Assembly (NCBI GenBank): GCA_001579985.1
Contig: LRSR01014107.1
Location: 1-22,232, forward strand
Origin: Hypsibius dujardini
Taxonomy: Eukaryota; Tardigrada; Eutardigrada; Parachela; Hypsibiidae
Length of the DNA: 22,232 nt
Direction of reading: 5' to 3'
Within the stretch, counting starts at the first letter, position 1, and each line of letters starts with the position of its first letter. Below the pieces are notes generated by a model. It was not told where the DNA came from and made no database searches. It saw nothing but the letters and a program-made list of their open reading frames with translations. This document shows positions 9,545-20,648 of this stretch, in pieces. The position numbers and the translations under genes were made by a program.

Positions 9545-10716
9545 CACGCTCTTTGCAGGGTTAGTGATGATGATAATGATGATAATGAGAAGACGCGCCG
9601 TTGTAACGTATCTTTTGACACATGATGATGATGACGAACGAAAGAAGTGTTCCGCATTTGCCGCATGTGTCAGCGTGTGTGTGCATGCACATGGCCCGCT
9701 TTAAATAATATACAAATATTCCAGAATGTTTTAATGTTATTTTCTTTGGCACCTCTCTGTTACATTTGTAGTTGACTATCGCTTCTTACCTTCCACCTTT
9801 TTGAACTATTATACTTATATTCATGATAATACCTTCATTCTCCCAGACGCTGGCAGTCTGGTCAGATCTCTTTGGCACGCATGGCACGCAGCACCCCGCC
9901 CCCTTCCCCACACTTTTGGTTGTGTGACTTGTGAGCATGAACTTGCATCCTTTGGAGATAATCTTAATAAGGGATGGCTAAATAGGAACCTATCAGTCCG
10001 CACCAACAGAACAAGACTTGGGCAAATTAAAATGGAGAACGTTCAGGGTACAAGTAAGGACGCGCCGACACCTGAAGAGTTTCCCACGAAAAGATTTGCT
10101 AATAAGCCGATTCGACTTAATCTTGGATTTCCCTGATGCGTGTGGATTTACCGTTACAAATGTACCCGATGGAAACTCCCCGTCTTAATATGCACCCAGA
10201 AAACTTGTGCTACTGCCGCAATTTGAATTAGATTCCGGAATAATAATTTAACATTTAATTTGTGGTTTGTTAAATTTAGATTAAATGCTATTTAATTGCT
10301 ACTTAATTTCACTGTTAACTTTAAGTTTTCAATGGTTGTTACTAGCACTTAGCTTTACTATTAAATTACTATTTTAGTGATGAGCCATTCCGTCGATTGT
10401 CAGAACACACTGAAGTTGGTCGAGGCACCGAGTCGCTTCAGAGTGATCCGCAACAATAGCAACAATCAAGCGAATCACCACGCCTGCAGGGCCAAGCGCA
10501 CGACATCCATTTACCGTTGTCGACAATTCATTGGAGTAGGCCTGGCTGTCCCATATAGATCCCGACTTTCGGCAGTCCCAGCACGCGATGATTGACCAGC
10601 AGTTTAGGCGGTTTTAAGACACACAGCGATGCACGGTAATTAGGTTTCTCCATGCGTAGTGGCTCGCGTCTGAAAGCTCAAAAGAGGGCCGAAATGTAAC
10701 CCAAGCACATATCAAT

Positions 10717-10780
10717 GGCCGCACCCACTTGTGTTGGGTACCCCAACCGGCCGCACCCACTTGTGTTGGGTACCCCAACC
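10717..10780 (+). repeat. Perfect 32-bp tandem duplication
   Basis: Bases 10717-10748 and 10749-10780 are identical. Each copy contains GTTGGGTACCCCAAC, a near-palindrome around a GGTACC core. The function is unknown; perfect identity implies recent duplication. Confidence 0.9.
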
Positions 10781-11375
10781 GGAGGCCCTCCTACAGTTTT
10801 ACAAAGCTTTCTCGTTAATTGTGATCAACCGCGCGGTCTCTGGCCGATTAACAACCAGCTTCGCAGCGTGCCGTGCGCTAACTAATCACCCCTCCCCGTT
10901 TAGGCTGAACTACTGTTTTTATCCTGGCTGGGCTTCTCGTTCCGGACGTTCAAGCTAGCGTGCGCACAGCGCAAAAACTTCCGGTAAATTAGCTGCTTAA
11001 TCTAAAATGCTTGCCGCTACAGAGAGTGCACTCGCGGTCGCCAGCTTCACCCTTGTATGGCCGACAGGGTTATGCTGTAAGCACGAGTTCGGGTCGTTGT
11101 CGTCCCCATTTGTCACGTGAATCTCTTTGGGACTTTTAGTCAGGGAGCACTTTGGTGAGAGGTCAGATGTGGCACGTAAGTTCAAGGCACAATGGAAACA
11201 ACATGTCATTTTCCTTCATTGATTATGAAACTTTAATAATGCACAATTTGCAAGTGGACACTGACCTTGGATTGTGCCCTTTTGTGCATTTGAGATATCT
11301 ACCTTGTCACTGATTGTAAAGTGTAAAGTGTATAACCATTTTTATTTACGATTTGGGTCTCTCTCAGCCTGTGCC

Positions 11376-11486
11376 GTGTCTGTGTCTGTGTCTGTGTCTG
11401 TGTCTGTGTCTGTGTCTGTGTCTGTGTCTGTGTCTGTGTCTGTGTTTATGTCTGTGTCGGTGTCTGTGCTTATGCCTGTGCCTGTG
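11376..11486 (+). repeat. (TGTGTC)n hexanucleotide microsatellite
   Basis: More than a dozen TGTGTC units degrade toward the 3' end (TTTATG, GGTGTC variants). A short version of the same unit appears at 13103-13122. Confidence 0.95.
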
Positions 11487-11814
11487 TATGGTCTAATTTA
11501 ATATGTCTGATCTGATTAAGTGCCAATGTTTCTTTGCGGCCGCTGTTTTCAACAGAATGTAAGATAGATGCCCCTACTTATGAATGGCGCATGATTAACA
11601 TAACGCTCCGTCGCCATCATAGCCTCAACGGTTGCGGTTTAACGGTTTGAAGACGTACGAACTTGCTACTGAAATGTTGGCCCCCTTCCAATAAAACCAG
11701 GCATGCTTCGTAAACTGATACTTCCAGTAACTCGCATTCTGTAACATCATCCCTCTCGCAAGAGCTTGTTCTTTGGTCAATTATTTATCGGGAAAAAAAC
11801 TCACGCCGACAGGC

Positions 11815-11823
11815 TATAAAAAG
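11815..11823 (+). promoter_or_regulatory. TATA-like box TATAAAAAG
   Basis: This is a good TATA match about 770 bases upstream of the receptor start codon. It would require a long 5' UTR or an upstream non-coding exon. There is no other core promoter evidence, so it is only a candidate. Confidence 0.3.
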
Positions 11824-11865
11824 TCCGTCAAACACGTCTGCGGCATTAACATTTACAACCAGACC

Positions 11866-11900
11866 CACACACACACACACATAGACACACACAGACACAT
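11866..11900 (+). repeat. Interrupted (CA)n microsatellite
   Basis: CA repeats interrupted by ATAG and AG. It lies upstream of the receptor gene. Confidence 0.9.
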
Positions 11901-12124
11901 ACAAGGGGAGACAGCTTGCTGGGATTTCTCGCAGTCCTCAATCCGTCTTCCCTTTCGACATGGATGATCGAGAGCAAAGCTGCTCTCATACCACACACAG
12001 AAACAGCATCTCCCTCTCAAAACTCAAAAGAAGCTACATCCCCCCGTGTTATTGGCCATCGTTTAAAGTGCCTGAAAGGCACGACCACGCCTCATCCGAG
12101 TGCTCCCCCGCACAAGATAGGGAC

Positions 12125-12128
<4 letters not shown>

Positions 12129-12154
<26 letters not shown>
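12129..12154 (+). repeat. (CA)n microsatellite
   Basis: About 13 uninterrupted CA units in the presumed 5' flank or UTR of the receptor. The open frames across it change phase without consequence, so none is supported as coding. Confidence 0.92.
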
Positions 12155-12155
<1 letters not shown>

Positions 12156-12584
12156 TCTATGGCAGCGCAACACTTCATCAAGTCGCTCCGAAAACCCAAC
12201 CGGAAGTTTCTTCTTTTCTCATGCCCTGTTGTGTACAACGTATATATACATATATATGCATGGAAAGGCAACCGAACCGATCATGATCAAGAGCGGATAT
12301 GCCTATCCATAAGGTCTCTCCTCGCAGACAAGGGACGAGTGTCTTGTGTCCCGTCACAAAACAAACCCATCAAACTCCTTTTTAATTTGCCGATAAACGA
12401 CAGTCTGCACGTTATGGAGTATTACACACACTGCGTGGCATGGCCAAGCACAGCCGCGTCTAATTCGCACGCGATTTTGCTCCGGGTGAATGTGAATGAG
12501 CAGCCTATCTACCGTGCCTGCCTCTACGAATGACGGACGAGCGAGTGCGGCGAATTGTGTCTAGATTTTGTTCTCCCAACCAGA

Positions 12585-15500
12585 ATGCTAAGCTGGAGTA
12601 ATGCCAGCATCGAAGTATCCTACTTCCTCGCCCGTTTTAATCACACCAACAACAGCCCTTTCCTCGCGGTCCACGAGGACCTCCATTCACCGACATATTC
12701 TGCTGCTGCTAGCAACAACAGCGATTCCGACTCGGAGTACCGTTTCACCACCCCCGAACTGAGCTACGCCGTCCCGGTGGGCATTCTGCTGGGCGTCTTC
12801 ACCGTCCTGACAGTGTGCGGCAATTTATTGGTACTGGTGGCGGTGGCCACGGACAAGCAGTTACGCTCGCAGCGCCACACCCTCTTGATTGCCAATTTAG
12901 CCATTTTTGACATGACCTTGGGCTGGTCGGTCTTTCCCTTTTCGGCCAGCCTGGAATTCCTTAATGATCAGTGGATATTCGGCAGGGTCTTCTGCAGCAT
13001 CTGGGCCGCGGTCGACGTCTTGTGCTGTACGGGATCTATATGGTACTAGTATACAGTAATAGAGCAGTGTGAAAGGGGAAGAAAAGCGCGAGAGAGAGCT
13101 GCTGTGTCTGTGTCTGTGTCTGTATATGACCGTTGACTGAATGAATGTTGAGCAGCTTGATGTTGATGTTGATGGGTATTTGATTAATGGAAGCATTCCT
13201 GCCACGGGGAGTCTTCATGAACTCAATCATTGCAGGTCACTCGTCTCCATCGCGCTGGACCGGCTGGTTGGTGTCACCAGACCGCTTGCATATGCTGGGT
13301 ACGTAATTTTGTCCCTTAACATATATAGTTACACACACACACAGACACTCACACACACACACGACGGCTGCTGCTACTACCTTATTGGATTACGAAGCAT
13401 CTTACTCAGTAGTGGAGTTGGGTTTTGGTTACAGCAGGACTAAACGGTAAATTGAATTTGGAAAGCGTTTAAAATGCGGATATTTAAAGGCGGTTATGTT
13501 GGGTATGTGCTGGAGGGGAAGAAGTAGACCACTCCCTTCATTATGGGAGTTGGTCGCAGTGTGGAAAGTGGGCACATAGAATTTAAGAAGGAGCGGTCCA
13601 ACGGGGCTTGGGGAAGGAGATGATTGAATTTTGATCCACACAAAGGGGCACTTTAATGAGCTGAGAAAACTGTGATCGGTTCGCGATATACTGCAGTGAT
13701 ATGTCTATTAGTTTTGCGACCAAAGTCGCAGGGCATGGTGAGAAACAGGTCACCTGATTTCAACATCGGTCCCATGTTTTTGAGAGTTTTATCTGAGGAT
13801 AAGGTTACTCTTCGTAACGTCGCAGGTGCCTCCCACTGCCTGCTTCCTGACTGACTACGAGAATACCTTCTAAGGGATTGTACGTATTCAAACGCTGACA
13901 GTTCAGAACGTGGAATTCCTAACATTACAACGTCTTACGGATAACCGTACAGGCAAGACCGACTTGATTGATCACGAAAGATAACCTTACGGGTGCCTCC
14001 TTCCGTCACTACTCCAGAATACGTGCGGGAAGGGGTTTGTGTCCCAGTATTTACTGTTCAGAATTGAACGAAAAATTCTTAACATTCCTTTTTGCCGCTC
14101 AAAGGATCACCACAATATCAGAGCAGAAAGTTTCAGACAACACATGAAGCCCATCGTTGCTAGCTAGAAATACCACCAACGTCCCCCTTTCCCCGGAAAT
14201 TGCTTGACTGTACCAACAGACGCATCTTTTAAGGAGTTGTCCGTAGTGACGCCTCGATTCTATATATATTTCCACCGATCGCAGAAATTGTTCAATAAAT
14301 TCTCCCCATTAATGTCAGCCAGTGCATAATTCAGTGCTTCGTTATAGCTAGGATGAAAGTGTGCAAAGCTGTTTGATTTTTCCCGGGAGTAGTAGTGTCA
14401 ATGCCGGAGAGCAGTGCGCCTCGCCGCGCGCCTGTCTGTTCCGGCAATTTGCGGTGTGGCACGATTAGTTTGTTAGCTAAGAGCAGTGCGAGTGTCGCCA
14501 TTGGTGATGTGTGTGTTTACTGTGTGTTTACTTTAAAGTATCGTGCTATAGGGTGCAACAGTTTTCTTATGCGCTCCCCTCTCCTGCTAATGGCGCCCGC
14601 AATTAAGAAGGCCCGGAAACAGTGGAGCGCTAAAAAAAGGCTCCATCTGCTAACGATAAAGGCTCTGGTTGGGTTGTCCATGGGGCCGCTGGACTGCCTC
14701 GCGCGCTCCCACACAGAGGCGACTAATGGTGTGGCTCCGCTCGCCAGACAGTTCGCTCTTTATTGTCGGGTTGACAGCTTTACGACAACTGATAACAAGT
14801 TAACAACCCAAGGAATATATAAACTTACTCCTGATGCTCTACGGCGTATGTGATGTTGGCTGCTCACACGCGCCGCATTCGGGTCCCACCAACGCGTGGG
14901 GGAGGACCCCCAAGTCAGGGAGGACCTAGCCGTGCAGAAAAATCAGATGGCTCATTTAAATTTCCCATGTTTGTGACTTCATCCAGAAATAGATAATTTT
15001 ACTCATTGGTGATTCCCATCTCATACCCCATCGCTTCGCGAGCACAGCGAACGGGAGCGGGCAGCGCGTGCAACCAGTGCCGGAACCGACCGACAGACAG
15101 AATAATCGGCCTCTGTGTGTGTGTGTCTGTGTCTGTGTCTGTGTGTGTGTGTCTGTGTGTGTGTGTGTGTCTGTGTGTGTGTGTGTGTGAGTGTGTGTGT
15201 GTGTGGGTGTGTGTTTAGGAATCACGAGAAAACAGCGGGAATCTTCCGCATGATGGGTCAATTAATACGCGCATTCCCTCCTGCCGGAGAATATATGCCA
15301 GCTGAAGGCACAACTGCCATGCTCTTTCAACTGACCGCACAACGTTTTTTTCAGCCACACTCACCATGTAATTTCGTGCCCCGATCTTGGGGAGAGTATT
15401 CCCTATAGTATTAAATTGAATGCAATGCATCACCTGATCCATTTCTCAGTCTATTTGATTCCTCATCCTACTCTTCGTTGTGTGCCTTTGTCCGCGTACA

Positions 15501-18500
15501 TACGCACACGTCCATGATTACAGCGCATTGGAATCGGAGTCTCCTCTACATATCGGTTCTCGTAGGTCTTTTTTGTTAACAGTACAGGCTGCGGAAGCTG
15601 CGTTTATTCCACACAGCATCCGTGGTTGTATGTCTCAGTCACTCACTCAGAAAAGTGCTTGTACCAAAGCAGCATTAAGGTCCTATCAAAGGAGCACTAA
15701 GGATAGCCTCGAATCTCAATTCTCTGTGCTTGATTGCGTTACACTACGTCACACATTTTTCGCATACTCGGTGGGGGATTTCGTTGCATTCCTGAATGCG
15801 GCGGTTTGTTGGCGCCAAATGATATGAGTGATACCGGATGATTTGCCTCTTTTGGCACTCAGTTGACCGCCCTTCAGCGGGTGTCCCTTAAAAAAATGAG
15901 GCCAATATCGTGTTCAAGGGTGCTAGGGGTGGGGCACTGCAGACTACATGGTGTCCATGTAGGCAGAGAGTACCGGGTTCGGGAATGCTTTTGAGACAAA
16001 CTTAGAACGGTCATTTCTCAGTCACTATTGATCTCCACTGCCTTAACTGTTTTTTGTTAAAACGCCTGTTCATGTGAGCATCCACTACAGACCAAAAACC
16101 AACGGCAGACCCGATCTCAATAATGGCCCAGGTCACACCCTCATTTGCTACCAAAAAAATAATTCGTTCTGGAAAACCAAAACCTAATTTGGATATCCCG
16201 CCACAAAACGCAACGGAAAAAAGGTTTCATGGGATAGGTGCCTTTACGAGAGATACAGTGCCCAATAACCTGACAGAAATTCGGCAAGATTTTGTCATCA
16301 AAACTGCTTTATGAAAAGTACTCTTCTCTTCTCTTCGCGGTGCAGAGCTTCTCCGTGTGTTGCTTGCTCGCGACCAGTTTGGTATCAGTCTACGCTCAAG
16401 GTGTTGAGCTGTCACTCAAATCAAATTAGGTGGAAACTAAAACGTGTGAAAAGACAAAAGGGAATCGGAAAAAAATGAGAATCGAGATATTACGATTTGT
16501 GCAAATCTGAGGAGTCATCAAGATTGGAGCCTTCATAAAAAACCAACAATGTGAACGAGTTGAGCTTGTGGCTCAAAGTAGCTTAATATCAGGTCTTAAG
16601 AAAAGCCGTTTCAAATTTGTTTCATATAAAAAGAAGTGTGTCGCGCAAGAGCGGTTTCTTGGAGTTTCACACGAATAAACAAGAATATTCCATACTGCGC
16701 TGAGGCCCGGGACAATTTCAACCCGAGTCCACAAAACATTACTGTGTTTCCTCGATAGATAGCGACAGCGCACGAGCTCTGTGACGTTAAATTGGTCCCG
16801 CCCCCCTTTACTCGTTAGCGTGTGCCCTGCCTGTACCTCGCACAGTCGTACGTCACGTGACCTATGCGTTGTCGCTATCTATCGAGAAAATACAGTATTC
16901 AGCAAGGCCGCGGCGAGTTTCAGGACTTACCTGTGAGCACACATTTTGTAGCCAATAGAAGTAGAACGAAACTGGAGTTGACAGTTTTTCTTCAATCTCC
17001 ACATCACGCACAGTCTACACTCTGTGCGAGTAGGAGTGTCTCATCTGTCTCAAAAGCATTCCCAAACCCGGTAAATACGTAAAAGAAAACAGAATCGTAG
17101 CTGATGGTGGAATCGTTCCAGGGTTATTAAGCCGTCCGGGTCGTGACACCAAACAGACCAAACAGACCAAACAGACAAGAAGGGTCTTTATTCCCTCAGA
17201 TGTAAAAGCGAGAAGCCCGTCGCCTTGAGCTTGTGTTTCAGTTAGGCATTGCTGAGCGTAAATCACGGTCGGAAGTTTGCCTAGTGGGATCACAACCCTT
17301 GCGTTTCCGTTACCCTCAACAAATAGTCGTTGCAAAATTGTGGAGGCCAGCCATGCAAGGCATTCTCCGTTGTGGTCCTTTGAATGAACCGTCAAAGTGT
17401 TCAATTAAAAGTCACTGCCAGATTATCTTATGTCAAAATTTATGTTGATCATTCTTCCAGAATAATGACTCGGAGAAAGATGGTCTACATGATCATTATC
17501 ATTTGGGGACTATCCCTGGCAATATCCGTCGTCCCCTTCATGGGCTGGAGCAAACCGGAACAGCGTAATCCCTTTAAGTGTGATCTACAGACAGATATCA
17601 GTTACGTGCTCTTCAGCTGTGCCGTTTCCTACTACATCCCCCTGGTAGGTCGTCTTACTACACTGTATTCCTCAGATATACCACTGCACTGTTTTACCGC
17701 ACAACACGCAACCCTTCTAACAGGTCATTATATTGGCGCTCTATTCCCGCATCTACCGAGCCGCCGCCCGTCACATTCAGTCGCTGCGGTCCGGCGTGAA
17801 GCGCGGCTCGGTGACCAACGCGGACGGCTCGGCGATGACCCTTCGAATACACACCAAGAAGTTTATGAAAAGCACATCCGCCCTGGAAAACAGCAACACC
17901 AATGAAAGCACCGGGAGCAGCTCCAAATTCGGGAAGACATTTGCCAAGCAAAGAAAAGCGACCATCACACTGACCACGATCATCGTCGGATTTATCATGG
18001 TATGGGATTCAGTAAACCTTATCAATGATTTACGTTAAATCAGTCAATCAATTGCAGATGTGGCAAGGATTCTTTCTCATCTTGCCTCTCAGTAAGTTCC
18101 CAGTGTGAAGTGTGACTGGATCGCATGTTGAGATGGAGATACGGATTGAGCGAAGCAGACGCGTTTGTTGCGGCTAGAAAGTTGAAATTGCATGGAATCA
18201 GTGCGATAATCACTGCTGTATAGTGCTGTGTTGGTGTGCGACCCACACAACGCAGTATGCGACCCGCACAACGCAGTATGCGACTCACACAACGCAGTAT
18301 ACGACCCGCAGCGCAGTATGCGGAGATGGAAGAGGGGAGGATAAGGTTTACTACAACGTCACTACTGAGGGGAGCGAGAGAGTGGGAGTGAGAGATGATC
18401 TGGCGGGAATGAATGAAGTGGAAGCCGGAAATGCCAAAGCATAGAGGCTTTTTTGAGAGACAGTCAGTCGTAAAAAAGCAGTTGCTACTTACGTTCGTCC

Positions 18501-20546
18501 GCATGCGCGGGACCGTGTACGCGCACATCCCGCGGCTTCCCGGGTAGTATCAGTTAGTGTGAGAAGCCTTTCAGGGGTCGCTTAACGAACATAGTTCGCG
18601 ATCCGCCTAAAAACCACATCCATCCTCGAAGTGCGCCAAGTCGGTGCATTTTAAAGCTTTATTAAAAGTAGTCGCTCTTCTTGCTAGAACTACTATTTCC
18701 TCATACGTCGGTCACAGGCACTCCTCTGTAGAGATTCAAAACAAAGGCGTCCTAATTACCGACTTGAATTGGTCTGTACAGTACAGTACAGTACAGTACT
18801 GTACAGTACCGTACTGCGCTATAGAGAGTGCGCCAAAAAAACATTTGCCCTTCAGCAAGCACTGGCAATGTACTGTTGTACCATAACTACTGTCCGTATA
18901 CCGTCCGTAGACTTGGTTTTGGGAAATGTCTCAATTTGTTGGGTATCTGTAGTGGGGATCCAACCACAACATATAGTAATTGGTTGGAAGTTGGAACATT
19001 GTCGAATAACCTAATTCGACATGCATGAGGCGGCCCGAGTCATCATCAATCAGATCCATCGCACAAAGACAGAACAAAGAGAGGACCCTGTGAAAGACCA
19101 GTGGGATGCCGATGAGAAACGCGTGGAGCGGCGACACCGTCGCGTCTTCAGCGAAAGTAAAGGAGGAAAGCAAAGCCCCCCATACTTATGGATTAAATTT
19201 TAATTTGTCCGCGCGCAAGGGCATGCAGTCGAGCATTCACTTTTTAACTCGTTCAGCGCTTTTTCCAAGCGAGCCGTGGGAGAGCCCTGTGTGAGCTTAT
19301 GGATTACAAGGCAGGCACAGTGGCACACAGCCCCTTCGTGTGAGAGGGCCGTGGGACCTCTTGTCAGCAGTGGAGTGTGACACGGTCTTGGGGGACCGTC
19401 AGTTGCACGGCCTGCCAGTGACATTCGGAGTCCTTTTGCGCTGTAGCCTTTTCTAATACGTTAGTAATTGAACGGTAAGCGACTGGCGTCATTCAATTAC
19501 CCCGAGAGAATGAACCATTTATGGGATAGGCCATGTCACGAAAGGCTCTTTCTGCGGTTGTTCGCTTCCAGGATTATTTTATGAGTTCTAATAAAAGTGG
19601 GACTCTCCTCTGAATAAAGTCATCTGTGTCGCATGGTAAACATTATTGTCTAAATTTATTAAATAAGCCATCAGATCGCGTTTATCGATGACGCAGATGC
19701 TGTCCAAACCGAGCTAAAGCCGATGATTTAGATTTAGATTTATTTATTTGAAGATATGAAATATTTCATCTACAGAATGCGGTATGTTCCAATTTGCTGC
19801 CGCAAATTTTGCCAGCAGAAATAATGACTTTAAATAATATTACGATCTTTGATGAGTAGTGGAGGTGACGCTGTGTGTGCTGGTGCTGGTTTCAACTGTA
19901 GGTCAGGACTCACGGCCCGAATGGCTTTTAAACGAAGAGAGAATGATCCTGCTCTAATGGTGAAACACATCAGTCATGATGGTTCCCGGCAGGCCGTCGA
20001 AAGCTATCCAGGCCTGACTTGCGAGACCCAACAGGTGGCGCTTCAGTGAACTTTGGTTTCAACCTTCTTCTCCGTGGAAAAGGGGTTTCAGTCTAATCCC
20101 TCAAGCAAGGTTCACTGGCTTAATGGAAAAACTCAGCTGTACCAACTTTTGTACCAACTTTTGATGTGGTTGCCTCAAATGCAGTCATTATTGTTGCACG
20201 TTGTGAGATGTAAAACAACAGAGAGCTCAACCCTCCAACAGTTCTTGGTGCCCCAGTTAAAGAGGGAGGGTGCCTTCCTTAACAACCCCAAACTATGTGA
20301 TTGACTAGCAAAAAGAGCCTCAACCAGAGCTATTAATCTTCCCCCAAATTATAGTCCCACAAGCCCGAGGCATACTGCGTAATTTCGTCCCATTACCCGG
20401 TTGCATTTCGCTGTTCGATGTTCGATCTGCTCCGTGAAGTTTTTATCGAATTTTGCCGTGTCTGTCTGTCTAATGCTTGTTGTCTGTCTGTTTGTCCCTC
20501 TGTCTGTCTGTCTGTCTGTCTGTTTCATGCTTGTTGTCTGTCTGTT

Positions 20547-20589
<43 letters not shown>

Positions 20590-20600
20590 TTAATGCTTGT

Positions 20601-20648
<48 letters not shown>

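Larger units (their letters stand above)
9545..12584. other. Intergenic and 5'-flanking region without a supported gene
   Basis: After the TAA there are short GAT/ATG trinucleotide runs (9565-9590, 9621-9637) and an A/T-rich stretch near 9700. No canonical AATAAA is seen close to the stop. Between 9800 and 12530 the open frames show no recognisable domain, and several run through microsatellites. Sequence from about 11845 to 12584 may be 5' UTR or an upstream exon of the receptor. Confidence 0.65.
13299..17460 (+). other. 4.2-kb receptor intron 2
   Basis: The donor is GTACGT at 13299 and the acceptor cttccag ends at 17460, phase 2. It contains a CA tract, a long GT tract, a foldback repeat and a 9-bp tandem repeat. 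The longest open frame in the sense direction (14395-14853) has a basic stretch ([16 protein letters not shown]) faintly reminiscent of transposase DNA-binding heads. It has no further domain, so I treat it as non-coding or at most a relic. Confidence 0.8.

Noticed and set aside
11916-12533. 205-codon open frame upstream of the receptor
   Set aside because: It runs through a CA microsatellite, has no recognisable domain and ends before the receptor start in another frame.
14395-14853. 152-codon open frame in receptor intron 2
   Set aside because: A basic segment hints at a transposase-like DNA-binding head, but there is no catalytic domain, terminal repeats or further similarity. Too weak to call a mobile element.
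16573-17082. Two divergent open frames both starting RCRYLSRK
   Set aside because: Explained by the inverted repeat arms; the similarity stops at the end of the arms.
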